Of a stretch of DNA of 55,545 nucleotides, positions 10,000 to 18,483 are shown piece after piece. Every line of letters begins with the position of its first letter. Position 1 is the first letter of the stretch. Source of the DNA: Psychrosphaera sp. (GTDB taxonomy: Bacteria > Pseudomonadota > Gammaproteobacteria > Enterobacterales > Alteromonadaceae); NCBI GenBank assembly GCA_028098005.1, contig JAOHFM010000006.1:1-55545 (forward strand), written 5' to 3'. The position numbers and the translations under genes were made by a program. The notes under the pieces were generated by a model, which saw nothing but the letters and a program-made list of their open reading frames with translations, was not told the DNA's origin and made no database searches.

Positions 10000-12900
10000 T
10001 TAAATGGCCGGATTACCTTCAATATCCAATATTACTGGCTCTCCGTAACCAAACTCTTTCATTCTAGATAACTGAGTTTCTGCATCTCCTACAACAACAT
10101 AAATCATTTGTTGTTCGTTAAAGTGCTTTTCTATTACGTCATGAACGGTTTTTAACTCTAGTGACTTAACGTAATCTTGCTGCTGTTCAACAAAATTAGC
10201 GTCGCGGTCAAAGCGGCTCATTTGAGTTAACATACCCAACAATTGATTCAAGGTTTCAAACTTACGTGAGTTACCTTTTATGATCATATTTTGAGTCACT
10301 GCTAAATCATCTTCTTTATACGTCTCTTTGTAATTACCAATTAAATCTTTGAATATCTGTAGCGACTCCAAAGTAACATTGGTACGCACTTGCGAAGATG
10401 CGATAAACGGAGATTGATAGCCTGCTCCGCGAATATAAGAGTAAGCACCGTACGTGTAACCTTTTTGAATTCGCAGGGTTTGTGCCAGTCTTGCACTCAT
10501 GCCACCGCCTAAGCGATTGTTTGCAACTTCAATCGGATAAAAATCGACGTCGTCGCCACTGACTACAGGTTTGCCCGCCATAATGACAGACTGTTTTGCT
10601 CCTGGAACGTCAATGAAATACAAGGTTGGTTTTTTACGCTGAGATACCTTTGGCTGCTGAGGTAACTCTACCGCTTCACCTTGCCAGTTGCTTAACTTAG
10701 CTAACGCTTTAGTGACTTGCTTCTCAGACACGTCACCCACCACATTAAACGTAGCCATTTTTGGTGACAAATTCTGTTGGTAATATTGCTTCACATCGTC
10801 CAGTGAAATATTGCTCACCGTTTGTTCTGTGCCGCCAACCGGGCTACCCGCCACATGAAATTCTGTATATAGGGTTTTGTAAAACGCGTTTCTCGCGATG
10901 GTGCTAGCGTCACCTTTGCCCTGATTAATGCGAGTTAAGCGAGTTGATTTTAAACGGTCAAATTCGCTTTCTTGCCAACGTGGCGACATCAATATTTCAG
11001 ACAGCAACGCAATTGTTGCATCAAAGTTTTTCGCCAATGAACTGCCAGAGATAGTCACGCTTTCCAAGTTGCTTGATACTCTTAAGCTAGCGCCTAAAAG
11101 ACCAATGGCCTCTTCTAGTTCTTGCGGCGTTTTATTTTGTGTACCTTCGTTCATTAACGCTGCCATCAGCGATGCTGTGCCGAGTTTATTTCCGTAGTCT
11201 AGTTGCTGACCACCTTCAATCACCAAGTTAAAGTTAACAATTGGCAATTCACTTTGTTTAATACCATAAACTTTTAGACCATTGCTTTGCGTGGTTTGCC
11301 AAACATCTGGGGTTGTAAGCGTTGGAAGTTCAGTAAGTGCGGGTTCGCTGCGGTCAAACTTGCTTGGTGTTTTCTCAAACTTTATGGCGTCATTCTCAAC
11401 AAACTGTTGTTCTTTACCTTGCTCAATCACTTCTTCAACTACATTGGCTTTTACTGAGCCCGATACAATGAGCTCTTTTTGATCTTTTGGAACAAAGCTA
11501 GTAATAACACTTGGTTTATTTTTAATGTATTTTTTGAATACTCGTTTTACATCATCTACGGTGACTGACGTTATGTTTTTAATGTCCTGTTTAATAAATT
11601 CAGGTGAGCCTGCAAACTCATTATACTGACCAAGTTTTTGCGCTTTATCTAAAACGCTTTCAATTTCATAGAAAAATGACGTTTCCTGCTCCGCTTTTAT
11701 CTTTGTTAACTGGGCTTCGCTAAAGCCATTTTTTTCAAAGTCATCCAGTGCTTCTTCAATTGCTTGATAAATAGTGTCGAGTTTGGTGCCTGCATTGCCA
11801 CGAACTAACAGGGTAAATGTGCCGGCAATTTCCTCTGAGCTGTTCCACGCATAAACCCCTGGCGCTAATTTTTTCTCTTCAACAATGGTTTTATATAAAG
11901 GGGCTTGTTTGCCTGATGACAAAATTTCACCTAATGCATCTAGCGCATAAGCGTCTTTGTGGTAGCTCTCTACCGTAGGAAAGGTTAAACGAATTTCTGG
12001 GATTTTTGCGAAGTTGTCTAAGTGATATAGCTTTTTAGTTTCTGTTAATGTCACCGGCTGTGGTGTCATTTTTCCTACTGGCTTACCGGCTTTAATTTCC
12101 CCAAACCACTGTTTAACTTTTGCTTTTGTTTCTTCAATTTCAATATCACCGGCAATCACCATGGTGGCATTAGACGGTACATAAAATTGGTCATAAAATT
12201 CGCGCACATCAGCTAGCGTTGCAGCTTGCAGGTCTTCTAAGTCACCAATGACCGTCCAGTTGTATGGGTGATCTTTTGGATACAGTGCTTTTTTAACAAC
12301 ATGACCAACGTGGCCATAAGGGCGGTTATCCACGCGCTGACGTTTTTCGTTTTTAACAACCTGCTTTTCACGCTCTAGTGTGCCTTTATCAACCGTATTG
12401 ATCATGTAACCAAGGCGGTCTGAATCTATCCAAAGCAACTTATCAAAGGCATCTTTTGGTACTACTTCGTAATAGATAGTACCGTCACTCCAAGTACCGC
12501 CGTTTCGTGACCCACCTAACTCAGGGATCATTTTTCGGTTCGCGCCTTTTGGTACATTTTCAGAGTCATTAAATGACATATGTTCAAAAAAGTGGGCAAA
12601 GCCTGTTCGGCCGGGTTTTTCGCGGCTAGAACCAACATGAACTATGGTAGATATGGCAACGATAGGATCTGACTTGTCTTGGTGGAGAATGACTTTTAAG
12701 CCGTTGTCCAACGTAAATGACTCATAAGGTAGTTCAAAACCCTTCGGTGCTTCGGCTTGCTTTAGCTCTTGTTGCGCTTCTTGTTTCATTTTTTTAACAA
12801 GGTCGTCGGCATTTTTACTGTCCGTTGCGGCAATGTCTACCTTACCGCAAGCAACTAAAACCATTGCTGAGGCTAAAGTAAGTGCTAATTTAGTTTTCAT
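10000..12900 (-). CDS. M16 family zinc metallopeptidase, predicted lipoprotein
   Basis: Insulinase-type peptidase with two tandem M16 units in 966 residues, the size of pitrilysin-like secreted members. The lipobox LVAC (Cys18) predicts a lipid-anchored periplasmic or outer-membrane protein. The first unit carries the inverted zinc motif HFFEH (His103, Glu106, His107) and a downstream glutamate in the LEREKQVVKNE segment; the second unit (about residue 530 on) lacks a zinc motif, as usual. Such enzymes degrade short unfolded peptides. It lies 21 bases downstream of a ToxR-like regulator on the same strand, so the two form an operon. The terminator follows at once. Confidence 0.92.
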   Translation of the reverse strand: MKTKLALTLASAMVLVACGKVDIAATDSKNADDLVKKMKQEAQQELKQAEAPKGFELPYESFTLDNGLKVILHQDKSDPIVAISTIVHVGSSREKPGRTGFAHFFEHMSFNDSENVPKGANRKMIPELGGSRNGGTWSDGTIYYEVVPKDAFDKLLWIDSDRLGYMINTVDKGTLEREKQVVKNEKRQRVDNRPYGHVGHVVKKALYPKDHPYNWTVIGDLEDLQAATLADVREFYDQFYVPSNATMVIAGDIEIEETKAKVKQWFGEIKAGKPVGKMTPQPVTLTETKKLYHLDNFAKIPEIRLTFPTVESYHKDAYALDALGEILSSGKQAPLYKTIVEEKKLAPGVYAWNSSEEIAGTFTLLVRGNAGTKLDTIYQAIEEALDDFEKNGFSEAQLTKIKAEQETSFFYEIESVLDKAQKLGQYNEFAGSPEFIKQDIKNITSVTVDDVKRVFKKYIKNKPSVITSFVPKDQKELIVSGSVKANVVEEVIEQGKEQQFVENDAIKFEKTPSKFDRSEPALTELPTLTTPDVWQTTQSNGLKVYGIKQSELPIVNFNLVIEGGQQLDYGNKLGTASLMAALMNEGTQNKTPQELEEAIGLLGASLRVSSNLESVTISGSSLAKNFDATIALLSEILMSPRWQESEFDRLKSTRLTRINQGKGDASTIARNAFYKTLYTEFHVAGSPVGGTEQTVSNISLDDVKQYYQQNLSPKMATFNVVGDVSEKQVTKALAKLSNWQGEAVELPQQPKVSQRKKPTLYFIDVPGAKQSVIMAGKPVVSGDDVDFYPIEVANNRLGGGMSARLAQTLRIQKGYTYGAYSYIRGAGYQSPFIASSQVRTNVTLESLQIFKDLIGNYKETYKEDDLAVTQNMIIKGNSRKFETLNQLLGMLTQMSRFDRDANFVEQQQDYVKSLELKTVHDVIEKHFNEQQMIYVVVGDAETQLSRMKEFGYGEPVILDIEGNPAI

Positions 12901-12921
12901 ATTCTATCCATTTAGTTTTTG

Positions 12922-15120
12922 TTATTTCCAACTTGTTCGATTGATTTGCGTATCTGTTTGCGATGCCGTTGTTATTGCTATCTGCGTGTCGTCTTTATTA
13001 ACGGCAAAACCTACTATTTTCTGCGGCATGTCTATGTACGACGTTTCACCTGTAGTTAATTCGGTTTTCACTAACTGAGCATTTTTTCTATCGTATACAT
13101 AAAAGTACTGGTTGCTTAAGCTCATTAGCGAGTGATAAATATTAATATTGGCTTTTATTTCTATGTCTACCGAGTTAGTTAGCCCAACAAGTCTACTCCC
13201 GGTTGTATAATAAACGTTGCCGCTAGGATCGTTTAACATATGTATTGCATTGGCAGGTATGAGCATCTTGATATTATTTGAGATTAAATCGTATTCCCAG
13301 ACCTGGGTCTTTTTATTAACCGAGATGACCGTATAGATTTTCCTTTTATCAGGGCCAATGGCAGCACTATTTATGAAATGATCTTTTTTGTATTCAATTT
13401 TTCTTTTTACGCCTGTGTCTGCTTCAACAAGGTAAAGTTCATACTCTGCCTGTAATAAGTAAAAGCTGCCGTCATTAGCTATTCGAGGAGGATAAATGAT
13501 CCTACTGTATTCCTTATCATAGGAGCTGATTTGCGATAACTCATCACCCGCTAACCAATATTGATACGCTCCACTTCTATTAGAGACGAACATAAGCTGA
13601 TCATTAAAAAATCGCGGGAAAAAGCTTTGTCCATCTGCTTGAAGCTTTTTGTCTTCAACAAGGTTAAGCTCCATATCATAAATAGAAATACTACTTTTTG
13701 ACTCGGGTCGACTAACGGTAAGGGCCTGTGTTTTGTTAATAGGCGATAAATTATTAATTGGCTCACCGTTGGTTATATTTAAATAAGTTATTAATCCCGT
13801 ATCTAACTCTAAGGTTGTTAAACCTGAATCCGAAGGCCAAATTAAAGAGTTGCTGTCGGTATACCAGCTTACATTTTTTAATATTGTAAATTTTGGAAAC
13901 TCAAAAACCTTTTTACTTTCTTTTGACTGAAAGTCATAGATATAAACATTGGTTGGTTTAGTGTGCTCTTCTTTAAGGTAAAACATTGTTTCACCATCTG
14001 GTGATATACCAAATTGAAGTATGCCTTTGTACAAGTCATTAGAAGATAAAAACATGCGAGATTGCTGAGCCTCTATATCCCACACAAGTAGGTCAGTGGC
14101 ATTGTCACCTTTCAGTGAATAATATAAATTCTGTCCCTGTTTATCTAATTCCATTTTATAAAAAGGCTTTTTGGGACAAGGCATAAGATTTTTTACAAAT
14201 TCAACGGTGGGGAAGGCACTCGCATCAAAAAGCCCAATGTGGCAGGTAGATGCTTTTTTATCTCGCACATAAGCAATTAAATTAAAGGATTCTACTTGCC
14301 ACGAAATAACATAAATATCTGAACTTTTATATTCTAACTGTGTATTTGTATTATCCAGTAAACTGCCGACAAAACTTTTTGTGCCCTCGTCTGATGTATT
14401 TATATAAGAAAACAAAGAACTATCAGGTGATACTAATGGTCTAGACTCCGCACCAATCAACCAACTCGCTGGCAATGAGTTTACTTCGATGTCTCGTTCT
14501 GTACTTTTACCTTGATTGAGGTTATTACTGCTTGAGGTTTGATTGCTTACAGCATCGCTGTTGGAGGTAACCGATGAATAAGACGTGTACGCTACATAAA
14601 ATGCAAGGACCAGTACAATAGCCACTATCATTACTTTTATATTTAGCTTTATTGAGCCAGCGTCTTTAGAAAAACCACCCGCATTTAACTCATCGAGTTT
14701 ATCAGTTTTGGTAATCGTGTCTGAGCTGACATCGCTGTCTTTGTTGGAGTCGGTATTACTGTTGTTATCGGTATGGCTGTTTTTATCGGTGTTGGTATCC
14801 GTGTTGGCCGGAATTTCTACCGGAACATAGGTCAGGCTGTAACCTTTTCTATAGTGTGTTTTTATATATATGTGATTGGAGTTAGGTAATTTAAGCTGCT
14901 TTCTAAGCTCTGAGATTGCACGATTGATTGAGTTGTCATCTACGTAGGCATGTTGCCATACATTGTCAATTAGCTCTTGACGAGAAACAATTTTATTACT
15001 ATTCGCAATGAAGTAGTTTAATAGCTTTTCAATGAGTGGCTCTAATTCCCTAACGATATCCTCACACTGAATCTCACTTTTTTCAGCATTGTATCGCCAC
15101 GCACCAATTTCAAACACCAT
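12922..15120 (-). CDS. CadC/ToxR-like membrane regulator with beta-propeller-like sensor
   Basis: One-component regulator of 732 residues: winged helix (about 8-98, ending RKGYSL), an Asn/Asp/Thr/Ser-rich low-complexity linker (about 105-140), one membrane span (about 161-180) and a large periplasmic C-terminal part of about 500 residues with the alternating strands and repeated SPDG-type turns of TolB/WD40-like propellers. GGAAG precedes the ATG by seven bases. It heads an operon with an M16 peptidase. The architecture is common in Alteromonadales; the ligand is unknown. It differs from the regulator at 5658-7193 in having a propeller rather than TPR sensor. Confidence 0.85.
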   Translation of the reverse strand: MVFEIGAWRYNAEKSEIQCEDIVRELEPLIEKLLNYFIANSNKIVSRQELIDNVWQHAYVDDNSINRAISELRKQLKLPNSNHIYIKTHYRKGYSLTYVPVEIPANTDTNTDKNSHTDNNSNTDSNKDSDVSSDTITKTDKLDELNAGGFSKDAGSIKLNIKVMIVAIVLVLAFYVAYTSYSSVTSNSDAVSNQTSSSNNLNQGKSTERDIEVNSLPASWLIGAESRPLVSPDSSLFSYINTSDEGTKSFVGSLLDNTNTQLEYKSSDIYVISWQVESFNLIAYVRDKKASTCHIGLFDASAFPTVEFVKNLMPCPKKPFYKMELDKQGQNLYYSLKGDNATDLLVWDIEAQQSRMFLSSNDLYKGILQFGISPDGETMFYLKEEHTKPTNVYIYDFQSKESKKVFEFPKFTILKNVSWYTDSNSLIWPSDSGLTTLELDTGLITYLNITNGEPINNLSPINKTQALTVSRPESKSSISIYDMELNLVEDKKLQADGQSFFPRFFNDQLMFVSNRSGAYQYWLAGDELSQISSYDKEYSRIIYPPRIANDGSFYLLQAEYELYLVEADTGVKRKIEYKKDHFINSAAIGPDKRKIYTVISVNKKTQVWEYDLISNNIKMLIPANAIHMLNDPSGNVYYTTGSRLVGLTNSVDIEIKANINIYHSLMSLSNQYFYVYDRKNAQLVKTELTTGETSYIDMPQKIVGFAVNKDDTQIAITTASQTDTQINRTSWK

Positions 15121-15471
15121 TACTATCTTCCATTTCCATTATTTTTACACCGACAGGTTACAAACTCCCAAACTAGATAGCAAGAACATTATTTATACAA
15201 GTGTTTTCAATTTTGAAACCTTATGAAAATATAAGACCAACCATAATGTTTGCCAATTATATTCATATATACCAACAACTTATACAAACACAAAAACAAA
15301 AAAACTTATGAATTTATTGTTAAGAGTTCCATAAGCGACATATTCACTTTTCATCTCTAATCTTGTCACCACTGCAAACGAACACTCATCTCAGTTGATT
15401 CGAAATGCAGATAACTTTTAGCTGTATTTTAATTAACAAAATAGATTGGTTTAGCCAACAAGGATTTAAAA
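15121..15471. other. Divergent intergenic region with AACTTAT motifs
   Basis: This 351-bp AT-rich gap separates the divergent regulator and the small exported protein. It should hold both promoters, but no pair of hexamers stands out. Two AACTTAT motifs (15277-15283 and 15303-15309, starts 26 bp apart) repeat the core of the phased repeat found at 7305-7324. No convincing RNA gene or ORF was seen in it. Confidence 0.4.
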
Positions 15472-15726
15472 ATGAAAAACGTAAACAAAAATAAACTAGC
15501 TCTACTTACTTGTGTAATTGCGTTATCTCTTTCTGAAACGGCACAAGCATCTTCCACTACATTTGCTCCAAGTAACCAGGAGGCTTCTTACAACCAGCTA
15601 TCTAACAAGGTAATGACAACATCAAATGAACGTGTTAACAAATTTATCAATAAAGAAATCGACAAGTTAAACGATACGATGGCGACTAAAGTTTTGGCCA
15701 AGATTGGTTACGTGGGCAGTCACTAA
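15472..15726 (+). CDS. Small exported protein of unknown function
   Basis: An 84-residue product not recognised as a known family. It has a clear signal peptide (positive N-terminus, hydrophobic core about 8-20, likely cleavage after AQA at residue 26), leaving a mature chain of 58 residues that is polar at first and then probably helical and amphipathic, ending GYVGSH. AAGGA precedes the ATG by eight bases, which supports translation. It is upstream of and probably co-transcribed with the TraB-like gene, and divergent from the regulator/M16 operon. It could be a peptide substrate or partner of the neighbouring proteases; that is speculation. Confidence 0.6.
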   Translation: MKNVNKNKLALLTCVIALSLSETAQASSTTFAPSNQEASYNQLSNKVMTTSNERVNKFINKEIDKLNDTMATKVLAKIGYVGSH

Positions 15727-15736
15727 ACAAACAAAT

Positions 15737-15776
15737 GAATAATTGAATAATTGAATAATTGAATAATTGAATAATT
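15737..15776 (+). repeat. Five tandem copies of an 8-bp repeat (GAATAATT)
   Basis: Five perfect head-to-tail copies of GAATAATT fill the gap between the small exported protein and the TraB-like gene, ending one base before the purine-rich ribosome binding region. The unit is not a multiple of three and does not encode protein. Each copy adds TTGAAT- and AATAAT-like hexamers, so copy number could alter promoter or leader geometry. Confidence 0.95.
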
Positions 15777-15789
15777 GAAAGGTAATGAA

Positions 15790-16665
15790 ATGAAAAATAT
15801 AATCAAAAATACACTTAAAGTCTCAGTTCTAGCGGGTCTTCTTACTACATCATTTTCTTCTTTTTCCAACTCTGTGTGGGAAGTTAAAAAAGGTGAAGAT
15901 GTGGTTCATATTGGCGGTACGATACACCTACTTCCAATTACTGAGTACCCGTTACCAAACGTATTTACAGATACATATAAAGAGGCTGATAGCATAGTAT
16001 TAGAAGCTAAGCTTCCCACACCTGATGACCAAACAGGCCAAATGGCAATGCTTAAAGCAATGGCATATGCAGAGGGAGAAACCTTAAGCCAACATCTGTC
16101 TGAACAAACAAATGAAAGTCTTAAACAGTACTTTTCTGCCGTTGGCATCCAATTTGATAAGTTGGATAAATTTAAGCCTGGGTTTATCTCTTCTATGATT
16201 TTAAACATTGAAACCCAAAAAGCAGGCATGGGTGGAGCCGGTGTTGATATGTACTTTTCACAACTTGCTAATAAAGACAATAAATCAATCGAATATCTAG
16301 AGACCTTAGACTTTCAGCTTAATATGCTAGCCAATATGGGCGTTGGTAACGAAGAGTACGTTGTTAAACATAACTTAGCAGAAGCGGAAAAAATAGTTCC
16401 AATGCTGAAAAAGCTTATTGCGGCTTGGAGAACGGGTGATGAAAACGCCATCAATGAATTAGCTTTAGTGCAAATGAAAGAGCAGTTTCCTGAGAGCTTT
16501 AAAACAATGATGACGGACAGAAACCTGGATTGGGTGCCAAAGATTGAAGCACTTTTTAATGACGACGACAAAGAGTTTGTTTTAGTTGGCGCCGCTCACC
16601 TTGTTGGTGAAGATAGTGTTATCGAGCAATTAAAGAAAAAAGGGTACGAAATTACCAAGTTGTAA
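15790..16665 (+). CDS. TraB/GumN (Tiki-like) family exported protein
   Basis: Member of the TraB/GumN superfamily, which includes the enterococcal pheromone-shutdown protein and the animal Tiki metalloproteases. The 291-residue product has a signal peptide (about 1-27) and both GX2H motifs that define the putative metal site: GTIH (Gly43-His46) and GAAH (Gly267-His270). The chosen ATG at 15790 follows AAAGG by seven bases; a TTG at 15775 would add five residues and overlaps the repeat. A short out-of-frame ATG-AAA-TGA overlaps the start. A peptidase role is suggested by Tiki but not proven for bacterial members. Confidence 0.87.
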   Translation: MKNIIKNTLKVSVLAGLLTTSFSSFSNSVWEVKKGEDVVHIGGTIHLLPITEYPLPNVFTDTYKEADSIVLEAKLPTPDDQTGQMAMLKAMAYAEGETLSQHLSEQTNESLKQYFSAVGIQFDKLDKFKPGFISSMILNIETQKAGMGGAGVDMYFSQLANKDNKSIEYLETLDFQLNMLANMGVGNEEYVVKHNLAEAEKIVPMLKKLIAAWRTGDENAINELALVQMKEQFPESFKTMMTDRNLDWVPKIEALFNDDDKEFVLVGAAHLVGEDSVIEQLKKKGYEITKL

Positions 16666-16732
16666 TTTAAGGTTATAAACTAAAATTTTAATCAGGCGCT
16701 TTACCTAAAGTTTCCTAAACAAGTCTTTAAAA

Positions 16733-16778
16733 AAACGGTCTATTTTCATCTAAAGTGATTATAGACCGTTTCTGTTTT
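16733..16778 (+). terminator. Terminator after the TraB-like gene
   Basis: An 11-bp perfect stem (AAACGGTCTAT/ATAGACCGTTT) with a 17-base loop is followed by CTGTTTT, 68 bases after the TraB-like stop. The loop is long and the T-run is broken, so efficiency is uncertain. Confidence 0.6.
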
Positions 16779-16902
16779 AACCCGCTTCAATTAACTGAAC
16801 AAGCTAAGTTCCTGAGGGTTCTATAATCTCAAAAACAACCTACAAGTATTACTTAAACACTGCTGTTTTTTCGAACAAAGGTGAGAAATTATTATTGATC
16901 AG

Positions 16903-16911
16903 TGCTAGAAT
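16903..16911 (+). promoter_or_regulatory. Candidate extended -10 promoter for dbpA
   Basis: TGCTAGAAT is an extended -10 element (TG, one base, TAGAAT at 16906-16911) with no good -35 match, as is common for extended -10 promoters. It predicts a transcript start near 16918 and a leader of about 30 bases before the TTG start. Confidence 0.4.
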
Positions 16912-16948
16912 GCGCTGGTAAATCCTTCCATTATTTTGAGAATCCATT

Positions 16949-18334
16949 TTGAGTCAATCTTCATTTTCCACACTTGGGCTAAAGCCTGAGTTATTAAACA
17001 CTTTAGAATCGTTAACTTATACAGAAATGACGCCTATTCAGGCTGAATCTTTACCTCTTATTGTTGAGGGTAAAGACGTTATTGCGCAAGCTAAAACCGG
17101 CTCAGGTAAAACTGCGGCGTTTTCTCTTGGTTTACTGCAAGCGTTAGACGTAAAACGTTTTAGAATCCAAGCTATGGTATTGTGCCCTACTCGTGAGTTA
17201 GCCGACCAAGTAGCAAAAGAAATTCGTACATTAGCCCGTGGTATTCATAACATAAAAGTACTTACTTTATGTGGTGGCTCGCCTATGGGTCCGCAAATTG
17301 GCTCTTTAGAGCATGGCGCTCATATTATTGTTGGCACACCAGGCCGAATAGAAGATCACCTTTCTAAAAAGCGTTTAGATTTATCAGAATTGAAAACGCT
17401 AGTATTAGACGAAGCCGACAGAATGTTAGAGATGGGTTTCCAATCGTCGATGGACGCCGTTATTGACGCAGCTCCTAAACAACGTCAAACATTACTATTC
17501 AGTGCTACTTACGGCGACGAAGTTGCGGGCATTGCCAATAAAATTATGATTGATCCAACGTCTATCAAAGTTGAGTCTAATCATAATAAAGAAACCATTA
17601 AACAAAGCTTTTATGAAATTGATGACAATGAACACCGTTTATTAGCAACGCAATTATTAGTGATGGAATTTCAGCCAGAGTCGTGCGTTATATTCTGTAA
17701 TACCAAACGTGAAACACAAGATGTTGCCGATGAATTATGGGATATGGGTTTTGACGTTCTAGCACTGCATGGTGACTTAGAACAACGTGAACGTGATCAG
17801 GTTTTAGTGCAATTCTCTAATAAAAGTGGTTCTGTATTAGTAGCAACAGATGTTGCAGCTCGTGGTTTAGATATCGAAGACTTAGATTTAGTGATCAACT
17901 ATCAGTTAGCGCACGATACTGAAACACACATTCACCGAATAGGCCGCACTGGTCGTGCTGGTCAAAATGGTCGTGCGTGCAGTTTAGTAGGCAAAAAAGA
18001 CGGTTATAAAATGGGTCTGATTGAAGACTATTTAAGCCGAACTATTACACCTGAAGCATTACCTTCTGAAGCCGTATTAGGGAAAACCGTACCTGTTGCA
18101 GCAATGAAAACGATTCGTATAGACGGTGGCAAGAAACAAAAAGTACGAGCTGGTGACATTCTTGGTTGTCTAACTGGCGACGGTGGCATCGACGGAAGTG
18201 AAGTAGGTAAAATTCAACTTCATGACATGTGGGCGTACGTTGCTGTAAAAAAAGAAGTGGCGAAAAAAGCCGTTAAGAAAATTGAAAATGGCAAACTAAA
18301 AGGTCGTAAATTTAGAGCTTGGACCTTACGCTAG
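16949..18334 (+). CDS. dbpA: ATP-dependent RNA helicase DbpA
   Basis: DEAD-box helicase that acts in 50S subunit assembly by binding hairpin 92 of 23S rRNA. In 461 residues the order is: Q motif (TPIQAES), Walker A (AKTGSGKT), PTRELA, DEAD (LDEADRML), SAT, the helicase C-terminal domain with HRIGRTGRAG, and a C-terminal DbpA-type RRM-like RNA-binding domain (about 385-461) containing the KIRAGDILG-like and GKIQL segments. The start is TTG: an in-frame stop lies four codons upstream and the next ATG would remove the Q-motif region. A terminator follows. Confidence 0.95.
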   Translation: MSQSSFSTLGLKPELLNTLESLTYTEMTPIQAESLPLIVEGKDVIAQAKTGSGKTAAFSLGLLQALDVKRFRIQAMVLCPTRELADQVAKEIRTLARGIHNIKVLTLCGGSPMGPQIGSLEHGAHIIVGTPGRIEDHLSKKRLDLSELKTLVLDEADRMLEMGFQSSMDAVIDAAPKQRQTLLFSATYGDEVAGIANKIMIDPTSIKVESNHNKETIKQSFYEIDDNEHRLLATQLLVMEFQPESCVIFCNTKRETQDVADELWDMGFDVLALHGDLEQRERDQVLVQFSNKSGSVLVATDVAARGLDIEDLDLVINYQLAHDTETHIHRIGRTGRAGQNGRACSLVGKKDGYKMGLIEDYLSRTITPEALPSEAVLGKTVPVAAMKTIRIDGGKKQKVRAGDILGCLTGDGGIDGSEVGKIQLHDMWAYVAVKKEVAKKAVKKIENGKLKGRKFRAWTLR

Positions 18335-18355
18335 CTTCATAGTGATTAAATTAAT

Positions 18356-18391
18356 AAAGCCTCACCGTTTCAAAGCGAGTGAGGCTTTTTT
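18356..18391 (+). terminator. Terminator of dbpA
   Basis: AAAGCCTCAC pairs with GTGAGGCTTT around a 13-base loop and ends in a run of six T bases, 21 bases after the dbpA stop. Confidence 0.88.
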
Positions 18392-18397
18392 GTAAGC

Positions 18398-18426
18398 AAA
18401 AAAAATCCCCGGCTAAGCGAGGATTT
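18398..18426 (-). terminator. Terminator of typA
   Basis: On the minus strand AATCCTCG...CGGGGATT forms a stem with one mismatch, followed by a run of eight T bases. It lies about 58 bases beyond the typA stop and back to back with the dbpA terminator. Confidence 0.75.
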
Positions 18427-18483
18427 AATATTTGTAACGAACAATTTAAGTGGCCATATTAAATAGCCACTTATTGCTAACGA

